Part shown: piece by piece, positions 19,137 through 27,192 of the stretch
Layout of the letters: each line of letters begins with the position of its first letter
Position numbering within the stretch: position 1 is the stretch's first letter
Assembly: GCA_051889215.1 (NCBI GenBank)
Contig: JBJFDC010000003.1
Location: 13,182-77,181, forward strand
Direction: 5' to 3'
DNA from: UMGS1470 sp051889215
Lineage (GTDB): Bacteria > Bacillota > Clostridia > Christensenellales > UBA1242
DNA: 64,000 nucleotides
Translations under genes and position numbers: made by a program
Notes under the pieces: model-generated
The model's database searches: none
The model's input: the letters and a program-made list of their open reading frames with translations, nothing else
Told to the model about the DNA's origin: nothing

Positions 19137-19936
19137 TAATTTTCCTTTTTATTCTTTTTTGCTTTGGTTTTATGTTTTGTTTTTGGCTTTTCTTCAACCA
19201 CATCGTCTTTTGGTTGATTTGATTTGGTTTTATTCAAAAAATATTCTTCAAGTGTCACATCGCTTTCAGCCAAGAATTTTTTTACATCAATAATCTCAAT
19301 CAATCTGCCTCGGTCGATTATTGCAACTCGGTCGCAAATTTTTTCAACTATTTCCAAATTGTGGGACGAAAAGAAAACAGTGTTGCCAAGTTTTTTGTGT
19401 TCGAGCATATATTGTTTTATTTCGAAAGACGATTGAGGGTCAAGTCCCATCAAGGGTTCGTCCAGCACCCAAAACTTTGGGTTGTGAATGAGTGCTGCCA
19501 TGATGCAAATTTTTTGCTTCATTCCGTGAGAATAAGAACGGATTTGATTGTCAAGAGCAAAAGCCATATTGAATTTTGCGCCAAACTTTTTTATGCGCTG
19601 TTCGATGACGTCTTTTTCGACTCTATAAATGTTTCCCATGTATGTCACATATTCCCTTCCCGTCAAATTCTCATAGACGGCATGATTGTCTGGGACATAT
19701 CCAATGTTGAGTTTTGCGTTTATTGGGTCGCGAGCAATGTCATAGCCGCAAACACTGATGCTCCCCTCTTCAAAAGGAATGATTCCTGTGATGCATTTGA
19801 TTGTCGTGCTTTTTCCTGCGCCATTTTTTCCCAAAAAGCCAAAAATCTCACCGTCTTCAAGTGTGAAAGAAAGGTTTTTGACTGAATATCTTGTTGCGTT
19901 TTTATACTTTTTCGACAAATTTTTTATCTCGAGCAT
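19136..19936 (-). CDS. ABC transporter ATP-binding protein
   Basis: 266 residues. Walker A GKNGAGKST (about 36-44), Q-loop region VPDNHAVYENLTG, signature SYSHGMKQK (about 134-142), Walker B FWVLDEP, and H-loop SSHNLEIVEKIC are all present. It belongs to the CcmA/YtrB-like class of ATPases that pair with separate permeases. The C-terminal 40 residues are an extra Lys-rich tail (KPKTKHKTKAKKNKKEN). A strong GGGGG site precedes the ATG, and a perfect sigma-A promoter with an inverted repeat at the start point lies just upstream. First gene of the four-gene operon with the permease and the two giant surface proteins. Confidence 0.93.
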   Translation of the reverse strand: MLEIKNLSKKYKNATRYSVKNLSFTLEDGEIFGFLGKNGAGKSTTIKCITGIIPFEEGSISVCGYDIARDPINAKLNIGYVPDNHAVYENLTGREYVTYMGNIYRVEKDVIEQRIKKFGAKFNMAFALDNQIRSYSHGMKQKICIMAALIHNPKFWVLDEPLMGLDPQSSFEIKQYMLEHKKLGNTVFFSSHNLEIVEKICDRVAIIDRGRLIEIIDVKKFLAESDVTLEEYFLNKTKSNQPKDDVVEEKPKTKHKTKAKKNKKEN

Positions 19937-19955
19937 ATTTCCCCCAATAAATAAT

Positions 19956-19973
19956 CCTTAACAATAGTTAAGG
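19956..19973. promoter_or_regulatory. Inverted repeat at the transcription start of the ABC exporter operon (candidate operator)
   Basis: CCTTAAC-AATA-GTTAAGG, perfect 7 bp arms with a 4 nt centre, placed 2 nt downstream of the -10 box. Position and symmetry fit a repressor operator; ABC operons of the Ytr type are often controlled by a GntR-family repressor, but no regulator gene is next to this one. An RNA hairpin in the leader is an alternative. Confidence 0.55.
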
Positions 19974-19975
19974 AG

Positions 19976-20004
19976 ATTATATATCTTTATATGCGCGATG
20001 TCAA
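19976..20004 (-). promoter_or_regulatory. Consensus promoter of the ABC exporter/surface-protein operon
   Basis: On the minus strand: -35 TTGACA (19999-20004), 17 bp, -10 TATAAT (19976-19981), both perfect matches to the sigma-A consensus. The inverted repeat follows at once. Confidence 0.85.
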
Positions 20005-20044
20005 TATGCAAAAAAAAGCGGAACACAACTTTTATAAATTGCGA

Positions 20045-20075
20045 CAAAAAAGGTCTTGTTTGCACAAGGCCTTTT
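20045..20075 (-). terminator. Terminator downstream of the MacB-like operon
   Basis: Stem AAGGCCTTG / CAAGACCTT on the minus strand (one G-T pair), 6 nt loop, then a T run. It lies 14 nt after the end of the gene at 20089 and could work on both strands. Confidence 0.7.
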
Positions 20076-20088
20076 CAATCCGACAATT

Positions 20089-21162
20089 TTATTGCATTAT
20101 TTTTGCATAATAGTTTCTTGAAAGTTCTTTAACTCCAAAGCCATTTGCCTTTATTGTCAAATCTTTGTCAATATACCACTCATAATTTTCAAGCCCGTCG
20201 CAAAGCGTGAAATCTTGACGCCTTGAAAGTTTTATGACATAAATCTTGCTTCCCTCAAGATAGAAATTCAGTTTTCTTGGGGCAAAGAAATAAATCGACA
20301 AAATCATTCCGACAAGCGAAAGACTTGCAAGCAAAACCCAAATCCATAGATATGGGTGTGGCTTGTTTGCCGAGACAACAATAATGCTATCACTTGCTAT
20401 ATCAGATAGTGCAAAAGAGCCACGGTTAATCACATATGAGAGTTCTTTGACTTCTCCATTTGAAGCATACTCAAAAATCCTATAATTTTTTGATGAAGAA
20501 TAGTTGTTTGGAAGTTCCATCAAAAGTGACATCGTCTCATAATTTTCGCCCTGGTTGTTGGGCGAAATTCTTATCATTTCAATGATTTCTTCGACATATT
20601 TCAAATGTTGTTTGACTGCTTTTTTCGCTGTGCGTTTTTGACTTCGCGAAATATCTGTCGCCGAGTATGAATTATCCAAACAAAATCCATTGTCGTTGAT
20701 AATTTCAATTTTTCCAATTGTTCCGCTTGACTTGTCGCTCACAAGAGTTCTTGGAAGAACGCGAACGCAAAGATAAAGTGGGTCCGGAGCATAAAACGTC
20801 ATCGTCTCGTCAGCGGTAATTTTGATTTGATATTCGCCGATGTCAACAAAATTATTTTCAACCTCAATTTCTTCTTGCCCAAGAATACGATAAAATTTGA
20901 GCTCTTGATCGGAGTTGATTGAAACCGCGAGATGATATGACGTTCCATCATAAACAAACTCGCACAATCCGTTCTCATAAGCGGTGGAAATTTGTGGTTT
21001 TGTTTTTTCGCTTTGAAGTTTGACTTTTTCTTGTTCACAATTTGCAAAATAAATGGAATTTGATTCAAATTTTGGCAAAAAAAGGCCAAAAATACCAAAA
21101 ATCATTAAAATTAATAGCAAAATTGAATAAATTAATGTTATCTTTTGTGTTTTTTTCATCAT
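20089..21162 (-). CDS. Two-helix membrane protein with Ig-like ectodomain, partner of an ABC transporter
   Basis: 357 residues. An N-terminal hydrophobic helix (IYSILLLILMIFGIFGLFLP) and a second helix near residue 275 (YLWIWVLLASLSLVGMILSIYF) bracket an outside domain of about 240 residues. That domain has the pattern of YDG/MBG-type Ig folds (FVYDGTSYHLAVSI...VDIGEYQIKITA), resembling the modules of the giant surface protein encoded at 6142. A cytoplasmic C-terminal domain of about 65 residues follows. Its ATG overlaps the stop of the upstream ABC gene as ATGA, so the two are translationally coupled. I do not recognise the family; an accessory or sensing role for the transporter is inferred from the coupling and topology. 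Confidence 0.68.
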   Translation of the reverse strand: MMKKTQKITLIYSILLLILMIFGIFGLFLPKFESNSIYFANCEQEKVKLQSEKTKPQISTAYENGLCEFVYDGTSYHLAVSINSDQELKFYRILGQEEIEVENNFVDIGEYQIKITADETMTFYAPDPLYLCVRVLPRTLVSDKSSGTIGKIEIINDNGFCLDNSYSATDISRSQKRTAKKAVKQHLKYVEEIIEMIRISPNNQGENYETMSLLMELPNNYSSSKNYRIFEYASNGEVKELSYVINRGSFALSDIASDSIIVVSANKPHPYLWIWVLLASLSLVGMILSIYFFAPRKLNFYLEGSKIYVIKLSRRQDFTLCDGLENYEWYIDKDLTIKANGFGVKELSRNYYAKIMQ

Positions 21163-23720
21163 TCACTCCTTAATGCAACAACTGGGTCTTTTTTTGATGC
21201 GATGCGTGCCGGGATAAGTCCAGAGATTAGTGTCAGGACAAAACTTACCGCAATCAAAAGCAACGCATGAGAAAATTTTAGCACTGCAATGTTTTTGAGT
21301 CCAGAAACGCTCGCAATAATCGCATTGACTGGGAAACATAAAATAAATGTCAACACAACTCCGATTATTCCTGCGGCAAAACCAACAATAAATGTTTCGG
21401 CATTAAACACTCTGGCAATGTCTCGCTTTCTTGCTCCAATGCTTCTGAGCACCCCAATTTCTTTTGTTCTCTCAACAACAGAAACATAGGTGATGATTCC
21501 AATCATGATTGATGAAACAAGCAAGGATATTGCTGCAAATGCAATGAGGACATAAGAGATGATGTTTATCAATTCTCCAAGCGTTCCGGTCAAAACTTCT
21601 GTGGCGTCGGTATATATAATCTTGTTGTGTGCTCCATCTTCGCTGTTGTTCCAATCGTCAATAAGTTTGAGGACTTCGGCTTTTCCGTCAAAATCTTTTG
21701 GATAAAGATAAATTCCCGTCGGGATTGTGCTCGCTCCAACCATTTGAAGTCCAAGATTCATTGCCTCCTGCGCTGTCATGTCTATGTCGAAAGCAGATTT
21801 AACAAAGCCAACAATTTCAGCAGGTGTGTTGAAATTTTGAATTCCCAGTCCAAAACCTTTGAGTTCGGAAATGTCAACTGTGAAAGGAACATAAAACTTT
21901 CCGTCCGCAACTGACTTTTGAACAATCATGGAATTTTTGCAAGTTTCTTGATAGAAAGAGGCAAGTTCAGGAAGATACATCACTCCCGCATCAAACACCT
22001 CAACAACAATATCTTCTCTTGGCTTCATGACTCCGCATATTGAAAGCGTTTCAGAAGCGCCATCATACACGGTTTGATAATCGGATTTTGCAATTGTTGA
22101 AAAGTCTGTGAGATTTCCTTCGCCATCATAAACAGGTTTGTAATAATCATCATTTGTGACAAGTTTATAAGTTTTTCCGATAATGTCGGAATACAAAATT
22201 CTATTATATTCTCCCGATTCATTGACCGAAAAATTTATGCCGAGATTATTGAGCATGTCTGTTGAAAGTGCACCCGTTGAGTTGAGGACCAAAAGAACCT
22301 CGTTTTTATTCTCGGGATATTTTCCTTCAACAATGTCATAATTTGAAAGGACAAAATCTTTTTCGTCAAGCCCCTCATAAAACAGACTTGATGTTGTGCC
22401 ATATATGCTGCTCGTTGTTGGCGTTGTGTCAACAAACACAATTCCGTCTTTTCCTTCTGTCAAAATCTTGAGATTTGTCGCGTATGTGAATTGAACAGAA
22501 GAAAGTGATTTTTTGTCGCCTTTTTTGTTGTCCTCTTCAATGTAATTGTTGATATAGTTCACAAATTTGTCAGAGATAAAATTGTAATTTCCCATTTTGG
22601 CAATAATTGTGCTCGGGTTATAAACACCGATTGAATTATCGTCTTGGTCCGTTCCGACTTTGTTGTCTTGACCCATGAATGAATTGAGCGAAGAGTAGTC
22701 AATCGCCACAGTTGACACTGCGATTGGATAGCCACCCAAAGTGTCCGTCTGCATTTTGTTTATGTAGTTTGTGAAACCATTTGAAATTGCAAGAACAAGT
22801 GCAACGCCAATAATTCCAATGCTTCCCGCAACACTTGTTAAAATTGTTCGCCCTTTTTTTGTGATGAGATTTTTTAGAGACAGCATGAAAGCTGTGAAAA
22901 TTGACATTGATGATTTTTTCTTTTTGAACACTTTTTTGTCATTTTTTTGCAATTCTTGCTCTTTTTTTGACAAATTTGGCTCATTTGTTAGCAAAGTTGA
23001 AACAACCCTATCAATGGCTTTTTCGTTTTCGCTTGGCGGATTATTGTCGTCAACAACTTTTCCATCAAGAAGTTTTATGATTCTTGAAGAATATTTTTGT
23101 GCAATCTCGTTGTTGTGTGTCACCATGATGACAAGTCGCTCTTTTGAAATGTCTTTGATGAGTTCCATAACTTCAACACTGGTTTTTGAATCAAGAGCAC
23201 CTGTCGGTTCGTCGGCAAGAAGAATTTCGGGATTGTTGACAAGAGCACGCGCAATGGCAACTCTTTGCATTTGCCCACCGGAAAGTTGATTTGGCCTTTT
23301 CTTATATTCGTTTTTTAGTCCAACTCTTTCAAGAACTGCCATCGCCCTTTTCTTTCTTTCCTTGCTTGAAATTCCAGCAAGAGTGAGAGCGAGTTCAACA
23401 TTTCCCAAAACAGTCAAGTGTGGAATGAGATTATAACTTTGAAAAACAAAACCAATGGAGTGATTTCGATAGGTGTCCCAGTCTCCACTCCTAAATTTTT
23501 TGGTTGATTGTCCTTTGATGAAAAGGTCGCCACTCGTATATTGGTCGAGTCCTCCAATAATGTTTAGCAGTGTTGTTTTTCCACAACCGCTCGGTCCCAA
23601 TATTGAAACAAATTCATTGTGTCTAAAAGCAATGCTAACACCTTTTAGTGCTGGCACAACGTTGTCGGCAAGTTTGTAATCCTTTTTGATATCTTTTAGT
23701 TCAAGAATATATTTCTCCAT
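21159..23720 (-). CDS. MacB-like ABC transporter, ATPase fused to FtsX-type permease
   Basis: 853 residues. The N-terminal ATPase (about 1-230) has Walker A GPSGCGKTT, signature LSGGQMQRVAIARAL, Walker B ILLADEP and H-loop MVTHN, as in LolD/MacB enzymes. A charged linker leads to the permease: first helix near 290-315 (ILTSVAGSIGIIGVALVLAI), an outside domain of about 370 residues, then three helices with the FtsX motif VVERTKEIGVLRSIGARKRDI near residue 750. Such proteins act as mechanotransducers that drive work in the envelope, for example peptide or lipoprotein extrusion or antimicrobial resistance. Coupled to the Ig-like membrane protein downstream. It has no Shine-Dalgarno sequence; the promoter predicts a leaderless start. 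Confidence 0.9.
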   Translation of the reverse strand: MEKYILELKDIKKDYKLADNVVPALKGVSIAFRHNEFVSILGPSGCGKTTLLNIIGGLDQYTSGDLFIKGQSTKKFRSGDWDTYRNHSIGFVFQSYNLIPHLTVLGNVELALTLAGISSKERKKRAMAVLERVGLKNEYKKRPNQLSGGQMQRVAIARALVNNPEILLADEPTGALDSKTSVEVMELIKDISKERLVIMVTHNNEIAQKYSSRIIKLLDGKVVDDNNPPSENEKAIDRVVSTLLTNEPNLSKKEQELQKNDKKVFKKKKSSMSIFTAFMLSLKNLITKKGRTILTSVAGSIGIIGVALVLAISNGFTNYINKMQTDTLGGYPIAVSTVAIDYSSLNSFMGQDNKVGTDQDDNSIGVYNPSTIIAKMGNYNFISDKFVNYINNYIEEDNKKGDKKSLSSVQFTYATNLKILTEGKDGIVFVDTTPTTSSIYGTTSSLFYEGLDEKDFVLSNYDIVEGKYPENKNEVLLVLNSTGALSTDMLNNLGINFSVNESGEYNRILYSDIIGKTYKLVTNDDYYKPVYDGEGNLTDFSTIAKSDYQTVYDGASETLSICGVMKPREDIVVEVFDAGVMYLPELASFYQETCKNSMIVQKSVADGKFYVPFTVDISELKGFGLGIQNFNTPAEIVGFVKSAFDIDMTAQEAMNLGLQMVGASTIPTGIYLYPKDFDGKAEVLKLIDDWNNSEDGAHNKIIYTDATEVLTGTLGELINIISYVLIAFAAISLLVSSIMIGIITYVSVVERTKEIGVLRSIGARKRDIARVFNAETFIVGFAAGIIGVVLTFILCFPVNAIIASVSGLKNIAVLKFSHALLLIAVSFVLTLISGLIPARIASKKDPVVALRSE

Positions 23721-23727
23721 ATTTTAT

Positions 23728-23756
23728 ATGTTATCACCGATAGTAATTATAGTCAA
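23728..23756 (-). promoter_or_regulatory. Promoter of the MacB-like ABC gene, apparently leaderless
   Basis: Minus strand: -35 TTGACT (23751-23756), 17 bp, -10 TAACAT (23728-23733), then 7 nt to the ATG at 23720. No Shine-Dalgarno sequence lies between. Confidence 0.5.
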
Positions 23757-23836
23757 TTTTATTTAAAAAAGTGAAAAAATTTCTCTTTCATTTTTTTTAT
23801 GAATATGATATTATAAAAGCATCGCAAGGAGTCAAC

Positions 23837-24964
23837 ATGAAAAAATATCTTATCCTCACTGTCACCGCTGGCGAAGGGCACAACTCAATTGCAAAAGCCA
23901 TTGAAAACGAGTTGTCAAAAAATCCAGACAATTTTGTCGAAAAAGTTGATATTTTCAAACAGTTTGCAAAACCTGCAAAAGTGAAATTCATTAATAACGG
24001 ATATATCCTTGCTTGCAAACATTTGCCAAAACTCTATAATATGTTTTTCAGAATGTATCAAAAGAGAGATCCAAATCGACGCAACACTGCCCCTGCTCAA
24101 GGAACGGTCAAAAAAGAAACACCAAAACTCTTGAAACTCATTCAAGAAAAAAATCCCGACGTCATTATTTGCACGCATTTCTATCCCGCAACAATAATAA
24201 CCAATTTGCGTAAAAAATACGAAATAAAAGCAAAAGTTGTTTCGATTTTGTTTGATTACACTGTTCACCCATTTTTTGAGTGTGCAAATGGAGTTGACTT
24301 TATGTTCACACCAGACAAAGCATTCAATGACATTTTAATCAAAAAGGGTTATCGCGAAGAGCAACTCAAAGATTTGGGGCTTCCTGTCAAGACAGAGTTT
24401 TCAGAATTTATGGATAAATCTGAAGCAAGAAAAAAACTCGGATTTGAACAAAATTTGCCACTCATCATGATTATGCTTGGGGGCGGCGGATTTGGAGGAA
24501 CAGACAAAATTCTCAAAAAACTTCTCAAATGCGAGCACAAAATCCAAATTGCGGTTGTCAACGGAAAAGACGAAGAAAGCAAAAACAAGATTGACAAATT
24601 GCTTCAAAAAACAAAAACTCAACACGTTGTCAAAAACTATGGATTTATTGATTTTGTCTATACACTCATGAGCGCAAGTGATATCTTGGTTGGAAAATCA
24701 GGCGGGGTTTCGGTCAATGAAAGCATGAACAAGAATCTTCCACTGGCACTTTCAAAAAATCTTGTCGCACAAGAGTATGACAACATGGTTTATTTGACAG
24801 AGCATAATGCTTGCATCAATCTAACAAAAAAATACACCCTAACAAAAGCGATTGATGAAATCTGCGAAAAACCAAGCCGACTTGAAGAAATCAAATCCAA
24901 CATTCAAAAAATCAAAAAACCAAATGCAACGCGAGATATCGTAAAATTTTGCGAAGCGCTGTGA
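23837..24964 (+). CDS. Diacylglycerol glycosyltransferase of the MGDG synthase/UgtP family
   Basis: 375 residues from the ATG at 23837, chosen because AAGGAG lies just upstream. The N-terminal Rossmann half starts LILTVTAGEGHNSIAKAIENE, the signature of MGDG-synthase-type enzymes; the C-terminal half has the nucleotide-sugar site with LGGGGFGGTDKI (about 215-226) and the late motif DILVGKSGGVSVNESM (about 285-300), as in GT28 enzymes. These enzymes move a sugar from a UDP donor to diacylglycerol and, in Bacillus (UgtP/YpfP), make the glycolipid anchor of lipoteichoic acid. Peripheral membrane enzyme facing the cytoplasm. The actual sugar and product cannot be read from the sequence. The DnaA-box cluster follows directly. 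Confidence 0.85.
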   Translation: MKKYLILTVTAGEGHNSIAKAIENELSKNPDNFVEKVDIFKQFAKPAKVKFINNGYILACKHLPKLYNMFFRMYQKRDPNRRNTAPAQGTVKKETPKLLKLIQEKNPDVIICTHFYPATIITNLRKKYEIKAKVVSILFDYTVHPFFECANGVDFMFTPDKAFNDILIKKGYREEQLKDLGLPVKTEFSEFMDKSEARKKLGFEQNLPLIMIMLGGGGFGGTDKILKKLLKCEHKIQIAVVNGKDEESKNKIDKLLQKTKTQHVVKNYGFIDFVYTLMSASDILVGKSGGVSVNESMNKNLPLALSKNLVAQEYDNMVYLTEHNACINLTKKYTLTKAIDEICEKPSRLEEIKSNIQKIKKPNATRDIVKFCEAL

Positions 24965-24972
24965 TTTGCAAC

Positions 24973-25025
24973 TTATCCACATATCCACAAAAAATTATCC
25001 ACCGCCATTGTGCATAAGTGGATAT
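24973..25025. promoter_or_regulatory. Cluster of DnaA-box-like sites
   Basis: Within 50 bp: perfect TTATCCACA (24973-24981), ATATCCACA (24981-24989), TTATCCACC (24995-25003) and, inverted, AGTGGATAT (about 25018-25026). It fills the short gap between the glycosyltransferase and amidase genes, some 33 kb from dnaA. The density fits a DnaA-binding cluster such as those that titrate DnaA in Bacillus. Confidence 0.6.
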
Positions 25026-25065
25026 TTTTTTGCATGAAAAAAGACACACGCAAGTATATTATTTT

Positions 25066-25764
25066 ATGAGATTTTTTGTTGTTAAGAAAAAACACCTGAT
25101 GTGGTTTCTGACTGCTTTTTTGGTTTTTGTCATAATTATCATTGCAACTTTTTCATATATCAAAGTCTCCAGTCCCAAAAAGAAATACACCGTTGTCATT
25201 GATGCGGGACATGGCGGGATTGACGGAGGAAGTGTTGGGGTTGTCACCAAAAACGATGAAAATCATCTTAATCTTGAATATGCAAAATGCTTGAAAAGCT
25301 ATTTTGAAAGTTTTGATATTGGCGTTGTCATGACAAGAACCACTCTTGATGGCCTTTATTCTCCGACCGCCAAAAACAAGAAAAAAAGCGATATGCAAAA
25401 GCGCAAAGAAATCATTGAAAAAAGTGGAGCGGATTTGGTTGTTTCAATCCATATGAACAGTTTTCCAACAAGGTCTTCGCGTGGCGCACAAGTTTTTTAT
25501 GACCAGAACAACCCGTCCGGAAAAGCGCTTGCCGAATCAATCCAAAAGCGATTTGTCCTCGATGTTGAAAACGCAAGAAAAACACCAAAGCATGGGGATT
25601 ATTTTATGGTTAACTGCACTCCCCTTCCTTCGGTTATTGTTGAATGTGGATATCTATCAAACCCCGATGAGGATCGACTTCTTTCGACAAAATCATATAG
25701 AGAAAAAATATGTTATTCAATTTTTTGCGGAATTTTGTTGTTTTTTGGCTCAAATAACATCTAA
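25066..25764 (+). CDS. N-acetylmuramoyl-L-alanine amidase, CwlD-like
   Basis: 232 residues from the ATG at 25066. An N-terminal membrane helix (LMWFLTAFLVFVIIIIATFSYI) is followed by one Amidase_3 domain with the zinc and active-site motifs VIDAGHGGIDGG (His and Glu-type ligand region), SIHMNSF (second His) and VIVECGYLSNPDED (catalytic Glu). The enzyme cuts the amide bond between muramic acid and the peptide stem outside the membrane. Length and N-terminal anchor match CwlD, which trims spore cortex peptidoglycan, but other small amidases look alike and no spore gene is nearby. A GTG at 25018 would extend it, without a ribosome site; a TATATT box 5 nt before the ATG suggests a leaderless start. 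Confidence 0.85.
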   Translation: MRFFVVKKKHLMWFLTAFLVFVIIIIATFSYIKVSSPKKKYTVVIDAGHGGIDGGSVGVVTKNDENHLNLEYAKCLKSYFESFDIGVVMTRTTLDGLYSPTAKNKKKSDMQKRKEIIEKSGADLVVSIHMNSFPTRSSRGAQVFYDQNNPSGKALAESIQKRFVLDVENARKTPKHGDYFMVNCTPLPSVIVECGYLSNPDEDRLLSTKSYREKICYSIFCGILLFFGSNNI

Positions 25765-25824
25765 AAGTTGACCCAAATTCGAATTTGTGAAATAATGTGT
25801 TTATCAACACATTGGAGGAAATGT

Positions 25825-26475
25825 ATGAAAAAAGGTTATAAAGTGAACAAAGCCGCTGGCATAATTGATATTGTTTATGCAAGTTTGGTTATGTTTGCCA
25901 GTCTCATCATGTTGGTTTATTTGATGATTGTGGGCGCTGCGGTTTCTGAAGCGGTCGGAGCGGCCGGCGGCACTCAAGGTGAAGTCGATGCGTTTTTTGC
26001 GACGACTGGAATTGTTATGCTTGTTATCACTTGTGCTTTGGCTGTCGTTTATTTGGTGTTTGGCATAAAAACATTAAAATATTCAAATTCTTCTCAAAAA
26101 CAATATTTTTCTTCAAAATCGGCCTTGCTTGCTTTTGCTATTGTTGAATCAGTTTTCCTTTTGTTTGCATTTGCATCAATCGCAGTATCTCCAGAATTTG
26201 CATCAGTTCCATTGCTGCTTATTGCATCACTAGTTTTACGCTGGATTGGATATGCGTATTGCGTTCAAGGAGAAAAAGAAGAGGCAAACAAAGTTGTGGA
26301 AAACAACTCCCAACAAGCCGACCAACAAAACACTCAAAATGATGCTCAACAATCAGAGCCAGTTCCAAACGACGACAAAATGTTCCAAAATCTTGAAAAG
26401 CTCAACAAGCTCAGAGTTGATGGAGCAATCACACAAGAAGAATTTGAAAACATGAAGAAAAAGATTATTGAGTAA
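25825..26475 (+). CDS. Four-helix membrane protein with C-terminal SHOCT domain
   Basis: 216 residues from the ATG at 25825 (GGAGG 7 nt upstream). Four predicted membrane helices in the first 145 residues, a Gln/Asn-rich linker (NNSQQADQQNTQNDAQQ), and a final SHOCT motif, LEKLNKLRVDGAITQEEFENMKKKI. SHOCT is a short helical module common at the ends of bacterial membrane and stress proteins, thought to mediate oligomer or protein contacts. A second protein with the same ending is encoded at 48694. Function unknown. It ends at a bidirectional terminator shared with the convergent TM2 gene. Confidence 0.75.
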   Translation: MKKGYKVNKAAGIIDIVYASLVMFASLIMLVYLMIVGAAVSEAVGAAGGTQGEVDAFFATTGIVMLVITCALAVVYLVFGIKTLKYSNSSQKQYFSSKSALLAFAIVESVFLLFAFASIAVSPEFASVPLLLIASLVLRWIGYAYCVQGEKEEANKVVENNSQQADQQNTQNDAQQSEPVPNDDKMFQNLEKLNKLRVDGAITQEEFENMKKKIIE

Positions 26476-26476
26476 T

Positions 26477-26505
26477 AAAAAGTCACCCTTGATGGTGACT
26501 TTTTT
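26477..26505. terminator. Bidirectional terminator
   Basis: 7 bp stem AGTCACC / GGTGACT flanked by an A run on one side and a T run on the other, between the convergent SHOCT and TM2 genes. Confidence 0.85.
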
Positions 26506-26514
26506 GTTTGCTTT

Positions 26515-26709
26515 TTATTTTATTGCCCTTCCTTTTGAATCGGTGAATGTGCCGCACAAAATCATAATGAAGTCAACGAGCGCACCAATTCCAAACAATC
26601 CGCCAGTGAAAAGCCAAATCAACCCCGTCCCAATCTTTCCGACGACAAAACGGTGAATTCCAAAAATGCCAAAAAAGAAACATATTAATGCAAGTCCAGT
26701 TCTATTCAT
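26515..26709 (-). CDS. TM2 domain protein
   Basis: 64 residues made of two hydrophobic hairpin helices with the TM2 signature: FFFGIFGIHRFVVGKIGTG, then WLFTGGLFGIGALVDFI. TM2 proteins are tiny inner-membrane proteins of unknown role found in most phyla. A GGAGGG site lies just before the ATG. It is the last gene of a minus-strand group with the zinc-ribbon membrane protein and guanylate kinase. Confidence 0.88.
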   Translation of the reverse strand: MNRTGLALICFFFGIFGIHRFVVGKIGTGLIWLFTGGLFGIGALVDFIMILCGTFTDSKGRAIK

Positions 26710-26784
26710 ATTCCCTCCATTAATATGTTGCTCATTTTCTCATTTTTTATCAAACAATTAAAAACACGTCTTGATATAAACAAA

Positions 26785-27192
26785 TTATTTCTTTGTTTGC
26801 TTCGCACCGCAATGAGGGCATTCAAATTTGTTTTCCTCAAGTTCTGACCCACAATAGGCACACGTTCTTGATTTTTGAATTTCGTTTGAAACTTTTCTAG
26901 CCATAAATTCATTTTGTTCGGATATTTTTTTCATTCTGTTTTGTTTGACAACAGGATCCATTGAATAGACAACGCTCGTCACTCCAACCGAAACAAAAAG
27001 TCCAATCATCATGAGCGCTGCGCCTCCAAATATTTTTGAAGCTTTTGCGCTTTCCGCATCAAACCAACCGATTTCGCCCATTGATGGAACATTGCCCGAG
27101 AGCGCGATGGCCAAAACGACAATCCCCAAAACAAACAAGCATATGCCCGCAACAAGCGGAATTAAAAAATATTTTTTTGGCTTTTCTTTCAT
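26785..27192 (-). CDS. Membrane protein with C-terminal zinc ribbon
   Basis: 135 residues: two membrane helices (about 9-31 and 55-75) joined by a short outside loop, a cytoplasmic helix, and a C-terminal zinc ribbon with two CxxC knuckles, CAYCGSELEENKFECPHC. This layout is frequent among small uncharacterised proteins of clostridia. Its ATG overlaps the last bases of the guanylate kinase gene by 4 bp, so the two are co-translated. No function can be assigned. Confidence 0.72.
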   Translation of the reverse strand: MKEKPKKYFLIPLVAGICLFVLGIVVLAIALSGNVPSMGEIGWFDAESAKASKIFGGAALMMIGLFVSVGVTSVVYSMDPVVKQNRMKKISEQNEFMARKVSNEIQKSRTCAYCGSELEENKFECPHCGAKQTKK

